From contig JAWLAN010000017.1 in the NCBI GenBank assembly GCA_041395385.1, positions 1-64,000 of the forward strand: a stretch of 64,000 nt of DNA, read 5' to 3'. Position numbers and translations under genes: made by a program. Below are positions 1 to 8,222 of this stretch, piece after piece. Each line of letters begins with the position of its first letter. Within the stretch, counting starts at the first letter, position 1. The DNA comes from JAJVHZ01 sp041395385. Its GTDB lineage: Bacteria; Pseudomonadota; Gammaproteobacteria; JAJPIJ01. The notes below the pieces were generated by a model that saw nothing but the letters and a program-made list of their open reading frames with translations, ran no database searches and had not been told where the DNA came from.

Positions 1-435
1 GATCACGTGCTGTTCATCGCCTCCGGCGCCTTCCATCTCGCCAAGCCCTCGGACCTGATTCCCGAGCTGCAGGGGCGGTTGCCCAATCGCGTCGAGCTGC
101 ATGCACTGACCGTGGAGGACTTCGTGCGCATACTCACGGAGCCGGATGCCTCGCTGACGCGGCAGTATGCCGCCCTGCTGGCGACCGAGGGGGTGACGGT
201 CGAATTTGCGCCGGACGGCATAGCGCGTATTGCCGAGATTGCCTGCCAGGTCAACGAGCGCACGGAGAATATCGGGGCACGGCGACTGCATACGGTCATG
301 GAACGACTCCTGGAGACGGTGTCGTTCCGTGCCGGCGAGGAGCCGGGACTCACGGTGCAGATCGACCGCGACTACGTCGACCGGCAGCTCGGCGCGCTGG
401 CCGGCGACGAGGATCTCGCCAAGTACATACTTTGA
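1..435 (+). CDS. hslU: HslU, ATPase subunit of HslUV protease (3' part)
   Basis: C-terminal 144 residues of the AAA+ unfoldase that feeds substrates to the HslV peptidase in the cytoplasm; the 5' part lies outside the window. Visible are the end of the AAA+ core (PELQGRLPNRVEL), the sensor-2 stretch with GARRLHTVMERLLE, and the family's C-terminal tail ending DLAKYIL. In the known HslUV complex that tail inserts into pockets of HslV. The next gene begins 10 bases after the stop, so co-transcription is likely. The truncation is only a window edge effect. Confidence 0.95.
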   Translation, partial: DHVLFIASGAFHLAKPSDLIPELQGRLPNRVELHALTVEDFVRILTEPDASLTRQYAALLATEGVTVEFAPDGIARIAEIACQVNERTENIGARRLHTVMERLLETVSFRAGEEPGLTVQIDRDYVDRQLGALAGDEDLAKYIL

Positions 436-445
436 AGGACCTGTT

Positions 446-811
446 ATGCCGACCCCGACGGGCATTACCCTGCACCGGCAGTCGAGGATACTGGAAGTCG
501 CCTTCGAGGACGGAAAGGTCTTCAGGCTGCCGTGCGAGCTGTTGCGCGTGTACTCGCCCTCCGCGGACGTGCGCGGCCACGGCCCCGGGCAGTCGGTGCT
601 GCAGACGGGCAAGGAGAACGTCGGTATCAGCGCGATCGAGCCCGTCGGGCATTATGCCGTCAAGCTCGTCTTCGACGACGGACACCAGACCGGCATCTAC
701 TCCTGGGATTACCTCTACGAGCTCGGCAGCCACCAGTCCGAGAGGTGGCAGGAATACCTGGACGCGCTGAAGCGCGCCGGCCACGAACGGCGGAGCGCCG
801 ACGGCCCATGA
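446..811 (+). CDS. DUF971 (gamma-butyrobetaine hydroxylase-like N-terminal domain) protein
   Basis: A 121-residue protein made of a single DUF971 domain, the small metal-binding fold found at the N-terminus of gamma-butyrobetaine dioxygenases. Typical features are the LRVYSPSADVRGHG region, the NVGISAIEPVGHYAVKL strand pair and the GIYSWDYLYEL motif. Stand-alone copies are common between hslUV and ubiE in proteobacteria; their function is not established. The ATG at 446 lies ten bases after hslU, and the stop overlaps the ubiE start in an ATGA arrangement, which suggests translational coupling. Confidence 0.85.
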   Translation: MPTPTGITLHRQSRILEVAFEDGKVFRLPCELLRVYSPSADVRGHGPGQSVLQTGKENVGISAIEPVGHYAVKLVFDDGHQTGIYSWDYLYELGSHQSERWQEYLDALKRAGHERRSADGP

Positions 812-1554
812 GCGAATCGACGACGCATTTCGGTTTCAGGGAAGTTCCGGTCTCGGAGAAGCAGAGGCTGGTCGAAGAGGTCTTCTCCTCGGTCGCGACG
901 CGCTACGACCTGATGAACGATTTGATGTCCATGGGGATGCACCGCCTGTGGAAGCGTTTCGCCGTCGCGCATGCGGCGCTCAGGCAAGGCCAGAGCGTGC
1001 TGGACGTCGCCGGCGGCACCGGCGATCTCAGCGCCAGGCTGGCGCGCGCCGTCGGCCGCTCCGGCAGCGTCGTCTGCGCGGACATCAACGGCGCCATGCT
1101 GGCCGTCGGCCGCGATCGCCTGCTCGATCGCGGCATCGCGCAGAACGTGCAATTCGTGCAGGCCAATGCCGAGATGCTGCCGTTCGCCGACGGCAGCTTC
1201 GATGCGGTGACGATCGCGTTCGGCCTGCGCAACGTCACCGACAAGCAACGGGCGCTCATCGCGATGCGGCGGGTGCTCAGGCCCGGCGGCAGGCTGGTCG
1301 TGCTGGAGTTCTCGCAGGTGATATTGCCGCGATTGCGGCGCCTGTACGATACCTACTCCTTCAACGTGTTGCCGGCACTCGGCAAGGTCGTCGCCGGCGA
1401 CCGCGAGAGCTATCAGTATCTGGTCGAATCGATAAGGCGACATCCGGCGCAGGCGGAACTGGCGGGCATGATGGAGGCGGCGGGCCTGGAGCGCGTGGAC
1501 TGGTGCAACCTGTCCGCGGGCATCGTCGCCGTACACCGGGGGTATCGCCTGTGA
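808..1554 (+). CDS. ubiE: Ubiquinone/menaquinone C-methyltransferase UbiE
   Basis: SAM-dependent C-methyltransferase of 248 residues that methylates the benzoquinol ring in ubiquinone synthesis (and demethylmenaquinol where present). Family signatures are the N-terminal FGFREVPVSEKQ, the SAM-binding motif I DVAGGTGDLS, and LRNVTDKQ followed by LRPGGRLVVLEFS. The C-terminus has YQYLVESIRRHP, also diagnostic. ATG at 808 overlaps the preceding stop by ATGA; the ubiJ start overlaps the ubiE stop by GTGA. The tight ubiE-ubiJ-ubiB order matches other gammaproteobacteria. Confidence 0.97.
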   Translation: MSESTTHFGFREVPVSEKQRLVEEVFSSVATRYDLMNDLMSMGMHRLWKRFAVAHAALRQGQSVLDVAGGTGDLSARLARAVGRSGSVVCADINGAMLAVGRDRLLDRGIAQNVQFVQANAEMLPFADGSFDAVTIAFGLRNVTDKQRALIAMRRVLRPGGRLVVLEFSQVILPRLRRLYDTYSFNVLPALGKVVAGDRESYQYLVESIRRHPAQAELAGMMEAAGLERVDWCNLSAGIVAVHRGYRL

Positions 1555-2189
1555 TTGCCGTCGACGCCGCGACCATCGAGACGCGGGTGCTCCCGCAGAT
1601 CGCTCGCGCCATCGCACGGCTGCTGGAATTCGACACCGATACACGTGACGCCCTCGGCCGGATGAGCGGCCGGGTCATCGCCGTCGATCTGGCGGGCTTC
1701 GAGCGCAGCGTCTACCTGCTGCCCCAGGCCCATGGACTGGGCATCCGCCTGCGCCATGACGGCGAGGTTCACGTTCGCATTCGAGGGACGGTCCTCGGGT
1801 TCGTCAGGCTCGCCCGCAGTCGCGCCCGCAACGAACCGGTGCCCGCCGGTACCGTCGAGATACTGGGCGACCTGAGCACCGCGCAGCAGGTGCAGTCCCT
1901 GATCGGGCGTATCGACGTGGACTGGGAGGAGATGGCCTCGCGGCTGATCGGCGACACCGCCGCGCGCAAGCTGGGCGTCCTGCTCCACGGCATGAGGCGC
2001 TGGGCGGGTGCCGGTGCCGAGGCCATGGCCATGAACTTTTCCGAGTACGTGCGTTACGAGATCGAGACCGTGCCGGAGAGGACGGCGGTGGAGAAATTCA
2101 TGCAGGGAGTCGACGCGCTGCGCGCGGACGCAGACCGGCTCGCGGAGCGCGTTCGGCTGCTGCGGCGTCGGCTCGACGAGGGACGCTGA
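1551..2189 (+). CDS. ubiJ: Ubiquinone biosynthesis accessory factor UbiJ (SCP2 domain)
   Basis: A 212-residue protein with an SCP2-like lipid-binding domain over roughly residues 25-125 (VRIRGTVLGFVRLAR, then VEILGDLSTAQQVQSLI) and a charged, probably coiled-coil C-terminus. UbiJ is a lipid-binding member of the soluble Ubi complex that carries hydrophobic ubiquinone precursors. Identification rests on the domain plus its place between ubiE and ubiB. It starts with GTG overlapping the ubiE stop (GTGA), implying coupled translation. Sequence conservation in this family is low, hence slightly reduced confidence. Confidence 0.88.
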   Translation: MIAVDAATIETRVLPQIARAIARLLEFDTDTRDALGRMSGRVIAVDLAGFERSVYLLPQAHGLGIRLRHDGEVHVRIRGTVLGFVRLARSRARNEPVPAGTVEILGDLSTAQQVQSLIGRIDVDWEEMASRLIGDTAARKLGVLLHGMRRWAGAGAEAMAMNFSEYVRYEIETVPERTAVEKFMQGVDALRADADRLAERVRLLRRRLDEGR

Positions 2190-2194
2190 GGACG

Positions 2195-3868
2195 ATGCGC
2201 ATCATCACGCCAGCGCAGTTCGTCCGGTTGCTGTCGATACAGCGCACCTTCATCCGTCACGGCGTCGACGAGATCGTGCTGGGGATCCCCCTGCTGCGCT
2301 CGTTCCGCTTTCTGCTCTATCTGCTGCCGTGGAACTGGCGGCGGCGCGATTTCGCGCCCACGGCCGTTCGCATCCGTCACGTCCTGGAAGAACTCGGACC
2401 CATTTACGTGAAGTTCGGGCAGATCCTGTCCACGCGGCGCGATCTGCTCCCTGACGATATCGCCGAGGAACTGGCGCGACTCCAGGACCGGGTTCCGCCG
2501 TTCCCTGGCCGCGAGGCGCGCGCAATCGTCGAGGAGGAGTACGGAAAGTCCGTGCAGGAGGTGTTCAGCGAGTTCGACGAGCAGCCGCTGGCCTCGGCAT
2601 CGATAGCTCAGGTGCACGCCGCGCGCCTCAAGGACGGCCGTGAGGTGATCGTGAAGGTGGTGCGACCGGGGATACGTACCACCATAAAGCGCGATATCGG
2701 GCTCATGTACATCGTCGCGGAGGGGCTGGAGCAGTATTGGTCCGAGGGCAAGCGTCTGCAGCCCACGGGCGTGGTCGCGGAGTTCGAGAAGACGCTGCTC
2801 GACGAGCTCGACCTCATGCGCGAGGCGGCCAATGCCTCGCAGTTGCGCCGCAACTTCAGGGACGACCCCGCCATTCACGTCCCGGAGGTCATGTGGGAGC
2901 ATTGCCGCCGCAAGGTGATGGTGATGGAGCGGGTCTCGGGGATACGGGTGGACGACATCGCCGCCCTGAAGCGGGCCGGAGTCGACATGCGGCGTCTCGC
3001 CGAGAAGGGCGTGGAGGTGTTCTTCACCCAGGTGTTCCGCGATCACTTCTTCCACGCCGACATGCACCCGGGGAACCTCTTCGTCGATCCGCGGGACGGC
3101 GGCCGGAACGCCCGATTCATACCGGTCGACTTCGGCATCATGGGTTCGCTGAGCGACTTCGACCAGCGCTACCTGGCCGAGAACTTTCTTGCCTTCATGA
3201 ATCGCGACTACCGGCGGGTGGCCGAGCTGCACGTCGAGTCCGGCTGGGTGCCGGTGGACACGCGCGTGGACGAGTTCGAATTCTCGATCCGGTCGGTGTG
3301 CGAGCCGATCTTCGATCGTCCGGTGAAGGACATATCCGTGGGGCATCTGCTGCTGCGCCTGTTTCAGACGGCTCAGCGTTTCCACATGAAGATCCTGCCG
3401 CAACTGCTCCTGCTGCAGAAAACGCTCGTCAACGTGGAGGGCGTGGGGCGGCAGCTGTACCCCGAACTCGATCTCTGGGCGGCGGCCCGGCCGCCGCTGG
3501 AACAATGGATGCGCCAGCGCGTGAGCGTCCGCGCATTGGCGAAGTCCGCCCGCGAGCGTCTACCGGCTATCGCCGAGAGGCTGCCGGAGCTGCCGAAGAC
3601 CGCCTTCGACATCCTCGAGCGCGCAAAGACCGGTCAACTGAAGGTGATTGTGCAGGGAGATCAGCTCGACGAGCTGAAGGCCGAGGTGCGGCGATCCGGA
3701 CGGCGCACGTCCCTGGCGGTGCTCGCGGCCGCATTCATCGTCAGCGCGGCCGTCCTTGTCGCCATGGCCGGCAAGTCGCTGCAGGCGTTCTGGGGACTGC
3801 CGTGGCCGGTATGGATCCTGGCCGCGCTGGCGGCGGGGCTGGTGGTGGCGCTGGTCAGCGACGATTGA
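2195..3868 (+). CDS. ubiB: Atypical kinase/ATPase UbiB
   Basis: A 557-residue ABC1/ADCK-type protein-kinase-like ATPase required for ubiquinone synthesis. The KxGQ motif (YVKFGQILSTRRDLLP), the A-rich nucleotide loop (PLASASIAQVHAA), the catalytic-loop segment FFHADMHPGNLF and the metal-binding VDFGIMG are intact. Two hydrophobic helices at the C-terminus (about residues 500-555) would anchor it to the inner membrane, as in E. coli. The start lies five bases after ubiJ, with GAGG overlapping the ubiJ stop serving as ribosome-binding site. Confidence 0.97.
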   Translation: MRIITPAQFVRLLSIQRTFIRHGVDEIVLGIPLLRSFRFLLYLLPWNWRRRDFAPTAVRIRHVLEELGPIYVKFGQILSTRRDLLPDDIAEELARLQDRVPPFPGREARAIVEEEYGKSVQEVFSEFDEQPLASASIAQVHAARLKDGREVIVKVVRPGIRTTIKRDIGLMYIVAEGLEQYWSEGKRLQPTGVVAEFEKTLLDELDLMREAANASQLRRNFRDDPAIHVPEVMWEHCRRKVMVMERVSGIRVDDIAALKRAGVDMRRLAEKGVEVFFTQVFRDHFFHADMHPGNLFVDPRDGGRNARFIPVDFGIMGSLSDFDQRYLAENFLAFMNRDYRRVAELHVESGWVPVDTRVDEFEFSIRSVCEPIFDRPVKDISVGHLLLRLFQTAQRFHMKILPQLLLLQKTLVNVEGVGRQLYPELDLWAAARPPLEQWMRQRVSVRALAKSARERLPAIAERLPELPKTAFDILERAKTGQLKVIVQGDQLDELKAEVRRSGRRTSLAVLAAAFIVSAAVLVAMAGKSLQAFWGLPWPVWILAALAAGLVVALVSDD

Positions 3869-3905
3869 CGACCGACGCAACGCGACGGGCGCGGGCCCGC
3901 CGCGC

Positions 3906-4094
3906 TCATGCCGCGCCGTGGCACTTCTTGAATTTCTTGCCGCTCCCGCACGGACAGGGATCGTTGCGACCGACGTTCCGCAGCGCATTGCGGACGGGCT
4001 GGTCCACATGATGATGATCATGGTGACCGTGCTCGCAACCCGGTCCATGGACGTGCTCCGCGCCGGCCTCGTTCGATTTTCGGTTCGCGCCCAT
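3906..4094 (-). CDS. His-rich SEC-C motif miniprotein
   Basis: A 62-residue protein in two parts: a histidine cluster (HVHGPGCEHGHHDHHH) and a SEC-C zinc motif (GRNDPCPCGSGKKFKKCHG). SEC-C is the zinc finger known from the SecA tail, where it contacts SecB and ribosomes; small stand-alone SEC-C proteins of the PBPRA1643 type are of unknown function. I chose ATG at 4094 because GGAG sits eight bases upstream; a GTG at 4100 overlapping the DJ-1 gene stop is possible. It is the last gene of the gpmI-side cluster and converges on ubiB. Metal binding is very likely; the role is unknown. Confidence 0.8.
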   Translation of the reverse strand: MGANRKSNEAGAEHVHGPGCEHGHHDHHHVDQPVRNALRNVGRNDPCPCGSGKKFKKCHGAA

Positions 4095-4096
4095 CG

Positions 4097-4693
4097 TCAC
4101 GTCTCCGCCGCGGATCGCGCCATCGCCTGCATCTCCTCGCAGCTCGTCCGCGCGAGGCCACGTTCGACCTCGGCGCGCTTCTCCGCTCCCACGAGCTGTT
4201 CTATCAACGTCAACGCGAAGTCCATCGCCGTGCCCGGACCGCGGGAGGTGATGATGCCGCCGTCGACGGTGACCGGATCGCCCGTAATGCGCATGCCCGG
4301 AACGTTCATGTTGTCCAGCACTCCGGGGTAGGCGGTTGCGCGCCGGCCGATGAGCATGCCCATGCTGGCGAAAACCTTCGGCGCCGCGCAGATGGCGGCT
4401 ACCGGGCGTCTCGCGTCATTCGTCTTCTTGACGATCTCGCGGATACGCATGTCTGAATTGAGGTGGTCCGCGCCCGGCAGGCCGCCGGGGAGCACGACCA
4501 TGTCGTATTGGTGGTCGATCGCCGCCGCGAGCGTGGTGTCCGGGATCAACACGACGCCGCGGCTGGCCTTGACGGGCTTATCGTCGAGGCCGGCAGTCAC
4601 GACGGTGATGCCGGCGCGCCGCAGCAGGTCGACGATGGTGACCGCCTCCAGCTCTTCGCAGCCCTGGGCTAGTGGGACGAGGACATTTGCCAT
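4097..4693 (-). CDS. DJ-1/PfpI family protein (YajL/ThiJ-like)
   Basis: A 198-residue flavodoxin-like DJ-1 superfamily protein. The conserved acidic residue is in GCEELEAV near residue 14 and the nucleophilic-elbow cysteine is Cys102 in VAAICAAPKVF; GGLPGADHL is also typical. YajL-type members protect proteins and thiols from oxidative or carbonyl damage, though the exact reaction is debated, so I leave it as family level. Its start lies 25 bases inside the 3' end of the upstream deacetylase-like gene, so it is probably translated from the same message. Confidence 0.93.
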   Translation of the reverse strand: MANVLVPLAQGCEELEAVTIVDLLRRAGITVVTAGLDDKPVKASRGVVLIPDTTLAAAIDHQYDMVVLPGGLPGADHLNSDMRIREIVKKTNDARRPVAAICAAPKVFASMGMLIGRRATAYPGVLDNMNVPGMRITGDPVTVDGGIITSRGPGTAMDFALTLIEQLVGAEKRAEVERGLARTSCEEMQAMARSAAET

Positions 4694-5481
4694 GATGCGT
4701 GACTCCGCTGTTGCAGGGTGAGCAGTTCGTGCAGGCGCGCCAGCCTGACGCCTTGGCGTTCGAGCTGGGGCAGGGCCTCCTCCAACACGCTCAGCGTGTC
4801 CTGGCGAGGATGGCCGATGGCGAGCGCGTGCCCGTCCCGATGGGCGCGCCCGAGGAGCTCGCGGAACTGTCGCCGTACGTAATCCGCCCCGCGCTCGTTG
4901 TCGAGGAAGACATCCCGGCTGAGGAACGGCAGTCGCTCCTCGTCCGCCGCAAGTCTCGCGACAGTGCGGGCCGTGGTCCGGCTGTCGACGTAGATAAGCT
5001 GTCCCTGGTCGCGCAGCGCCTCCATCACCCACTGCATGGGTTGCCACTGGGCGGTGAGCAGACTGCCCATATGATTGTTAACTCCGATTGCGTGCGGCAC
5101 GCTGGCGAGGTTGCCGATGACCGTCCGCAACACCTCTTCGCGCGTCATCGCGTTCATGATCGCGCCCTCGCCCAGCGCGCGATTGCCGTCCATCGCCTCC
5201 ATCGGCAGGTGCAGCAGCACGTCCTTGCCGAGTTCGTGGGCCTTCTCGGCAAGCATGCGAGCGGCGGGCGTGTGCGGCAGCACCGAATAGGCGATGGGGC
5301 CGGGGAGCGCGAGCGCCCGCAGTCCGTCATGCCGGCTGTACCCCAGGTCGTCGATGATGATGCCTATCGCCGGCAACGCATCGCTGCGGTCCTCCGCCAC
5401 GGCCGCGCCCGATCCGAGGATCAGGCTCGTCCACGCCACCGCCCGGGCGAGCTGGGACAGCGGCCTGGAGGAGCGCTTCAT
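4669..5481 (-). CDS. yibQ: Divergent polysaccharide deacetylase family protein (YibQ/DUF610)
   Basis: A 270-residue secreted protein: N-terminal hydrophobic signal (about residues 8-28), then a divergent NodB-like fold with IIIDDLGYS, VLLHLPMEAM, GVNNHMGS and YVDSRTTA. These match DUF610/YibQ proteins, which keep acidic and histidine positions of polysaccharide deacetylases, but whose substrate is unknown. It follows ctpA by six bases in the conserved gpmI-envC-ctpA-yibQ cluster, which suggests a cell-wall remodelling role in the periplasm. Confidence 0.92.
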   Translation of the reverse strand: MKRSSRPLSQLARAVAWTSLILGSGAAVAEDRSDALPAIGIIIDDLGYSRHDGLRALALPGPIAYSVLPHTPAARMLAEKAHELGKDVLLHLPMEAMDGNRALGEGAIMNAMTREEVLRTVIGNLASVPHAIGVNNHMGSLLTAQWQPMQWVMEALRDQGQLIYVDSRTTARTVARLAADEERLPFLSRDVFLDNERGADYVRRQFRELLGRAHRDGHALAIGHPRQDTLSVLEEALPQLERQGVRLARLHELLTLQQRSHASWQMSSSH

Positions 5482-5487
5482 TGCAGG

Positions 5488-6849
5488 CTATCTTGTGCTG
5501 CGTTCCCGCAGAAGTACCATGCCCTTCAGCATATTGAGGGCCTCGTGCAGCTCGTAGTCGCTATCCTGCGGCGAGGACTCCCCTGGCTTTTCGCCTTCCA
5601 TCATTGGTCCGGGCAATTTGCCGCCGTCCGGCGGCTTGTCGTTGCTGAGGTGGCGGCTGAGATCGCTTTCGCGGACGCCCGCGGAAACATCCTCGTCGAC
5701 GGCGGCAATCCTGACGTTGCGCAGCGTAATGTCGGGGGTGATGCCCTGGGCCTGAATCGATCGACCGCTGGGGGTGTAGTAGCGGGCAGTGGTGATCTTC
5801 AGTGCCGCGCCGTTGTTCATCGGCAGTATGGTCTGCACCGAACCTTTCCCGAACGTCTGGTTTCCCATGATCACGGCGCGCTGGCTGTCCTGCAGCGCCC
5901 CGGCGACGATCTCCGAGGCCGAGGCAGACCCGCCGTTCACGAGCACGACTATCGGGGCCCCACTGAGGAGATCGCCCGACTTGGCGGAGAATTCCAGCTG
6001 CGAATCCTTCACGCGGCCCTCCGTGTAGACGATCTTGCCCTTCTCCATGAAGGCGTCGCATACCTCGACTGCGGCGTTGAGCACGCCGCCGGGGTTGTTG
6101 CGCAGGTCCAGCACGAGGCCCTTGAGCTTGTTGGCGTTGTCCTTTTGCAGCTTGCTGATCGACCGGACGAGATCCTCACCGGTGTGCTGCTGGAAGTGCG
6201 AGATGCGGAGGTAGCCGAAGCCCGCGTCGAGGGTGCGCTCCTTGACGCTGTCGACCTTGATGGTGTCGCGGACGATGTTGAACTCCAGCGGCTGGTCCTT
6301 GCCTTGCCGCATTATCGTCAGCTTTATCGAAGAACCCGGGCGGCCGCGCATCTTCTCGACCGCGTCGTTGAGCGACATGCCCTTGGTCGGCGTCTCGTCG
6401 ATCTTGACGATGATGTCGCCGGCCTCGACGCCGGCCTTCTGGGCCGGTGTGTCGTCGATCGGCGCGATCACCTTGACGAATCCATCCTCGATGCCGACCT
6501 CGATTCCCAGGCCGCCGAACTCGCCGCTCGTGCCTTCCTGCAAGGTCTTGTATTCCTCCGGGTCGAGATACGCCGAATGCGGATCCAGCCCGTTGATCAT
6601 TCCCTTGATCGAATTCTCCAACAGGGTCTTGTCGCCGACATCCTCGACGTAGTCGCTTTTCACCTTGGCGAACACCTCGGTGAACACGCGCAGATCCTCC
6701 AGGGGCAGGTCCGAGGCCGCCGACGGCGGCGGCGCCGTGGCCGTTGCCGCGGTCTGGGCCTCGGCACTGTCCTGGGCAAACGCCAACGGCGGCATGCAGG
6801 CGAGCATCCCGCTGGTGGCCAGGAGAACATTACGGAGGATGAGTTTCAT
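5488..6849 (-). CDS. ctpA: C-terminal processing peptidase (S41 family), CtpA
   Basis: A 453-residue periplasmic serine protease. The start at 6849 gives a clean signal peptide (MKLILRNVLLATSG through PPLAFAQD); in-frame codons further upstream would bury it. A PDZ domain spans about residues 95-180 (GGLGIEVGIEDG, AGVEAGDIIVKID). The S41 catalytic core follows, with the serine in GGSASASEIVAGAL and the lysine in TFGKGSVQT. CtpA enzymes trim C-termini and degrade periplasmic proteins such as peptidoglycan hydrolases. It lies downstream of envC with a 224-base gap and six bases before yibQ. Confidence 0.97.
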   Translation of the reverse strand: MKLILRNVLLATSGMLACMPPLAFAQDSAEAQTAATATAPPPSAASDLPLEDLRVFTEVFAKVKSDYVEDVGDKTLLENSIKGMINGLDPHSAYLDPEEYKTLQEGTSGEFGGLGIEVGIEDGFVKVIAPIDDTPAQKAGVEAGDIIVKIDETPTKGMSLNDAVEKMRGRPGSSIKLTIMRQGKDQPLEFNIVRDTIKVDSVKERTLDAGFGYLRISHFQQHTGEDLVRSISKLQKDNANKLKGLVLDLRNNPGGVLNAAVEVCDAFMEKGKIVYTEGRVKDSQLEFSAKSGDLLSGAPIVVLVNGGSASASEIVAGALQDSQRAVIMGNQTFGKGSVQTILPMNNGAALKITTARYYTPSGRSIQAQGITPDITLRNVRIAAVDEDVSAGVRESDLSRHLSNDKPPDGGKLPGPMMEGEKPGESSPQDSDYELHEALNMLKGMVLLRERSTR

Positions 6850-7073
6850 GAATCGGGACTCCGTCGCGTTGGCGCGATGTTGTTTGATGACACTACAAGT
6901 CTTGGTTCGGCTCGGCGGCACGGCACTCTGGATGCGTATGTCAGATGCTCCCTGCGGCGACAGGCGGCTCGTCGGGACGCGTTGTCGTTTCGGCCCTCCG
7001 CGCGCTATGGCTCCGGTGAGGCGCAGCTACGAAGCATAAGCGGGGCACGGATGGCAGGCAACAACGCGACCGG
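6850..7073. other. Intergenic gap between envC and ctpA
   Basis: A 224-base non-coding stretch between the envC stop and the ctpA start, larger than any other gap in this minus-strand cluster. It probably holds a ctpA promoter, but I could not pick out a convincing -35/-10 pair. A short hairpin (TCGCG-TTGG-CGCGA, 6864-6877) lies just upstream of ctpA. No open frame with convincing coding character is present. Confidence 0.4.
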
Positions 7074-8219
7074 CTAGCGGCACCATTTCGCCGGGTCCAC
7101 GGGTTCACCGTTGTGGCGTATGCCGAAATACAGGCCGCTGGCACGCTGCCCGCCGCTGTCGCCGACGCTGGCGATCTGCTCCCCCGCCAGGACAGTGGCC
7201 CCGGTCTCGGTGCCGAGGGACTGATTGTGGCCGTATAGACTCAAATAGCCCTGGCCGTGATCGACGATTACCAGCAGCCCGAAGCCCTGGAACCAGTCGG
7301 CAAACCGGACCCGCCCGGCGCTGATCGCGCGCACCGGTGCACCTGCGGCAGCCTCTATGTACACGCCGTGATGGTGCAATCCGGATGCCTGCGCATCGGC
7401 CGCCGTGAAATTGTTCACCACCTTGCCGGTGGTCGGCCAGGGCAGTCTCCCACGCAGGCCGTTCAACGCGGGCTGTGCCCCGGAGGCACCGGCGGCGGGA
7501 TTCGATTCCGCCGGCAGGCTATAGAGCAACTTCTCGAGCTCGCGCTTCGACGCCCTGAGGGAGTTCAGCGCCTCGTCGCTTTCCGAGATCCGCTCGTGCA
7601 GGGCAGCGAGCGTCTGCCGGCGCTCGGCGCGCAGCCGCTCGATTTCGACGATCATTCCGGCCTGCTCCGATTCCAGGGAGAGCAGCTTCTCCGTCTCCAG
7701 GCGGGTATTCTCCGCGATGAGTGCCGTGTTCCTGAGCTTGCTCGCCGAGGCGACAACGCGCTGAAGCCGGGTGCGGACGAAGTATTCGTGGTAGGCGAGG
7801 ACGCGGGTCACCCGCGCGGGATCGTCCTGGCCGAGGATTAACCGGATGCCCTGCTCGCGACCGGCGGCATGGTGGGAGCGGACGACGCGAGCCAGAAACG
7901 CGCGCTCGCCGTCCAAGGTGGCGCTGTCGCGCTCACCCTCGGCGATGAGCTGTTGCAGCCGCGCCTGGCGGTCCTTCATCCTCGCGCGCAGCGATGCGAG
8001 TTGCTCGCTGGCCGCTGCGAGTTCGAGTTCCTGCTTCCTGAGGTCGTCAAGCGCCTCGGTGGCGTCGGCCTTGAGCCGTTTCTTCTCGGTGACGGTATCC
8101 TTGATGCGGGACCGCAGGACTTCCAGCTCGGCCCGATCGGAGTCCTCCTGCGGCAGGGCGGGCAGGGCGAAGCACAGCAGCACTAGCAGGGGGGCGGTGT
8201 GGCGAACGTGCAGTGGCAC
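7074..8219 (-). CDS. envC: EnvC-type murein hydrolase activator (coiled coil + LytM)
   Basis: A 381-residue periplasmic protein: signal peptide (HTAPLLVLLCFALPALPQ), a long heptad-rich coiled coil over about residues 28-235, then a C-terminal LytM/M23 domain. The metal site is degenerate: the usual HxxxD block reads HHGVYIEA and the HLHF block reads GLYFGI, as expected of EnvC proteins that activate amidases rather than cut peptidoglycan. It starts three bases after the gpmI stop, an arrangement widespread in proteobacteria. Likely role: activation of septal amidases during cell separation. Confidence 0.95.
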   Translation of the reverse strand: MPLHVRHTAPLLVLLCFALPALPQEDSDRAELEVLRSRIKDTVTEKKRLKADATEALDDLRKQELELAAASEQLASLRARMKDRQARLQQLIAEGERDSATLDGERAFLARVVRSHHAAGREQGIRLILGQDDPARVTRVLAYHEYFVRTRLQRVVASASKLRNTALIAENTRLETEKLLSLESEQAGMIVEIERLRAERRQTLAALHERISESDEALNSLRASKRELEKLLYSLPAESNPAAGASGAQPALNGLRGRLPWPTTGKVVNNFTAADAQASGLHHHGVYIEAAAGAPVRAISAGRVRFADWFQGFGLLVIVDHGQGYLSLYGHNQSLGTETGATVLAGEQIASVGDSGGQRASGLYFGIRHNGEPVDPAKWCR

Positions 8220-8222
8220 GGC

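Noticed and set aside
4699..7077. 792-codon plus-strand frame opposite yibQ and ctpA
   Set aside because: The minus-strand genes have signal peptides and catalytic motifs; the plus-strand frame has none.
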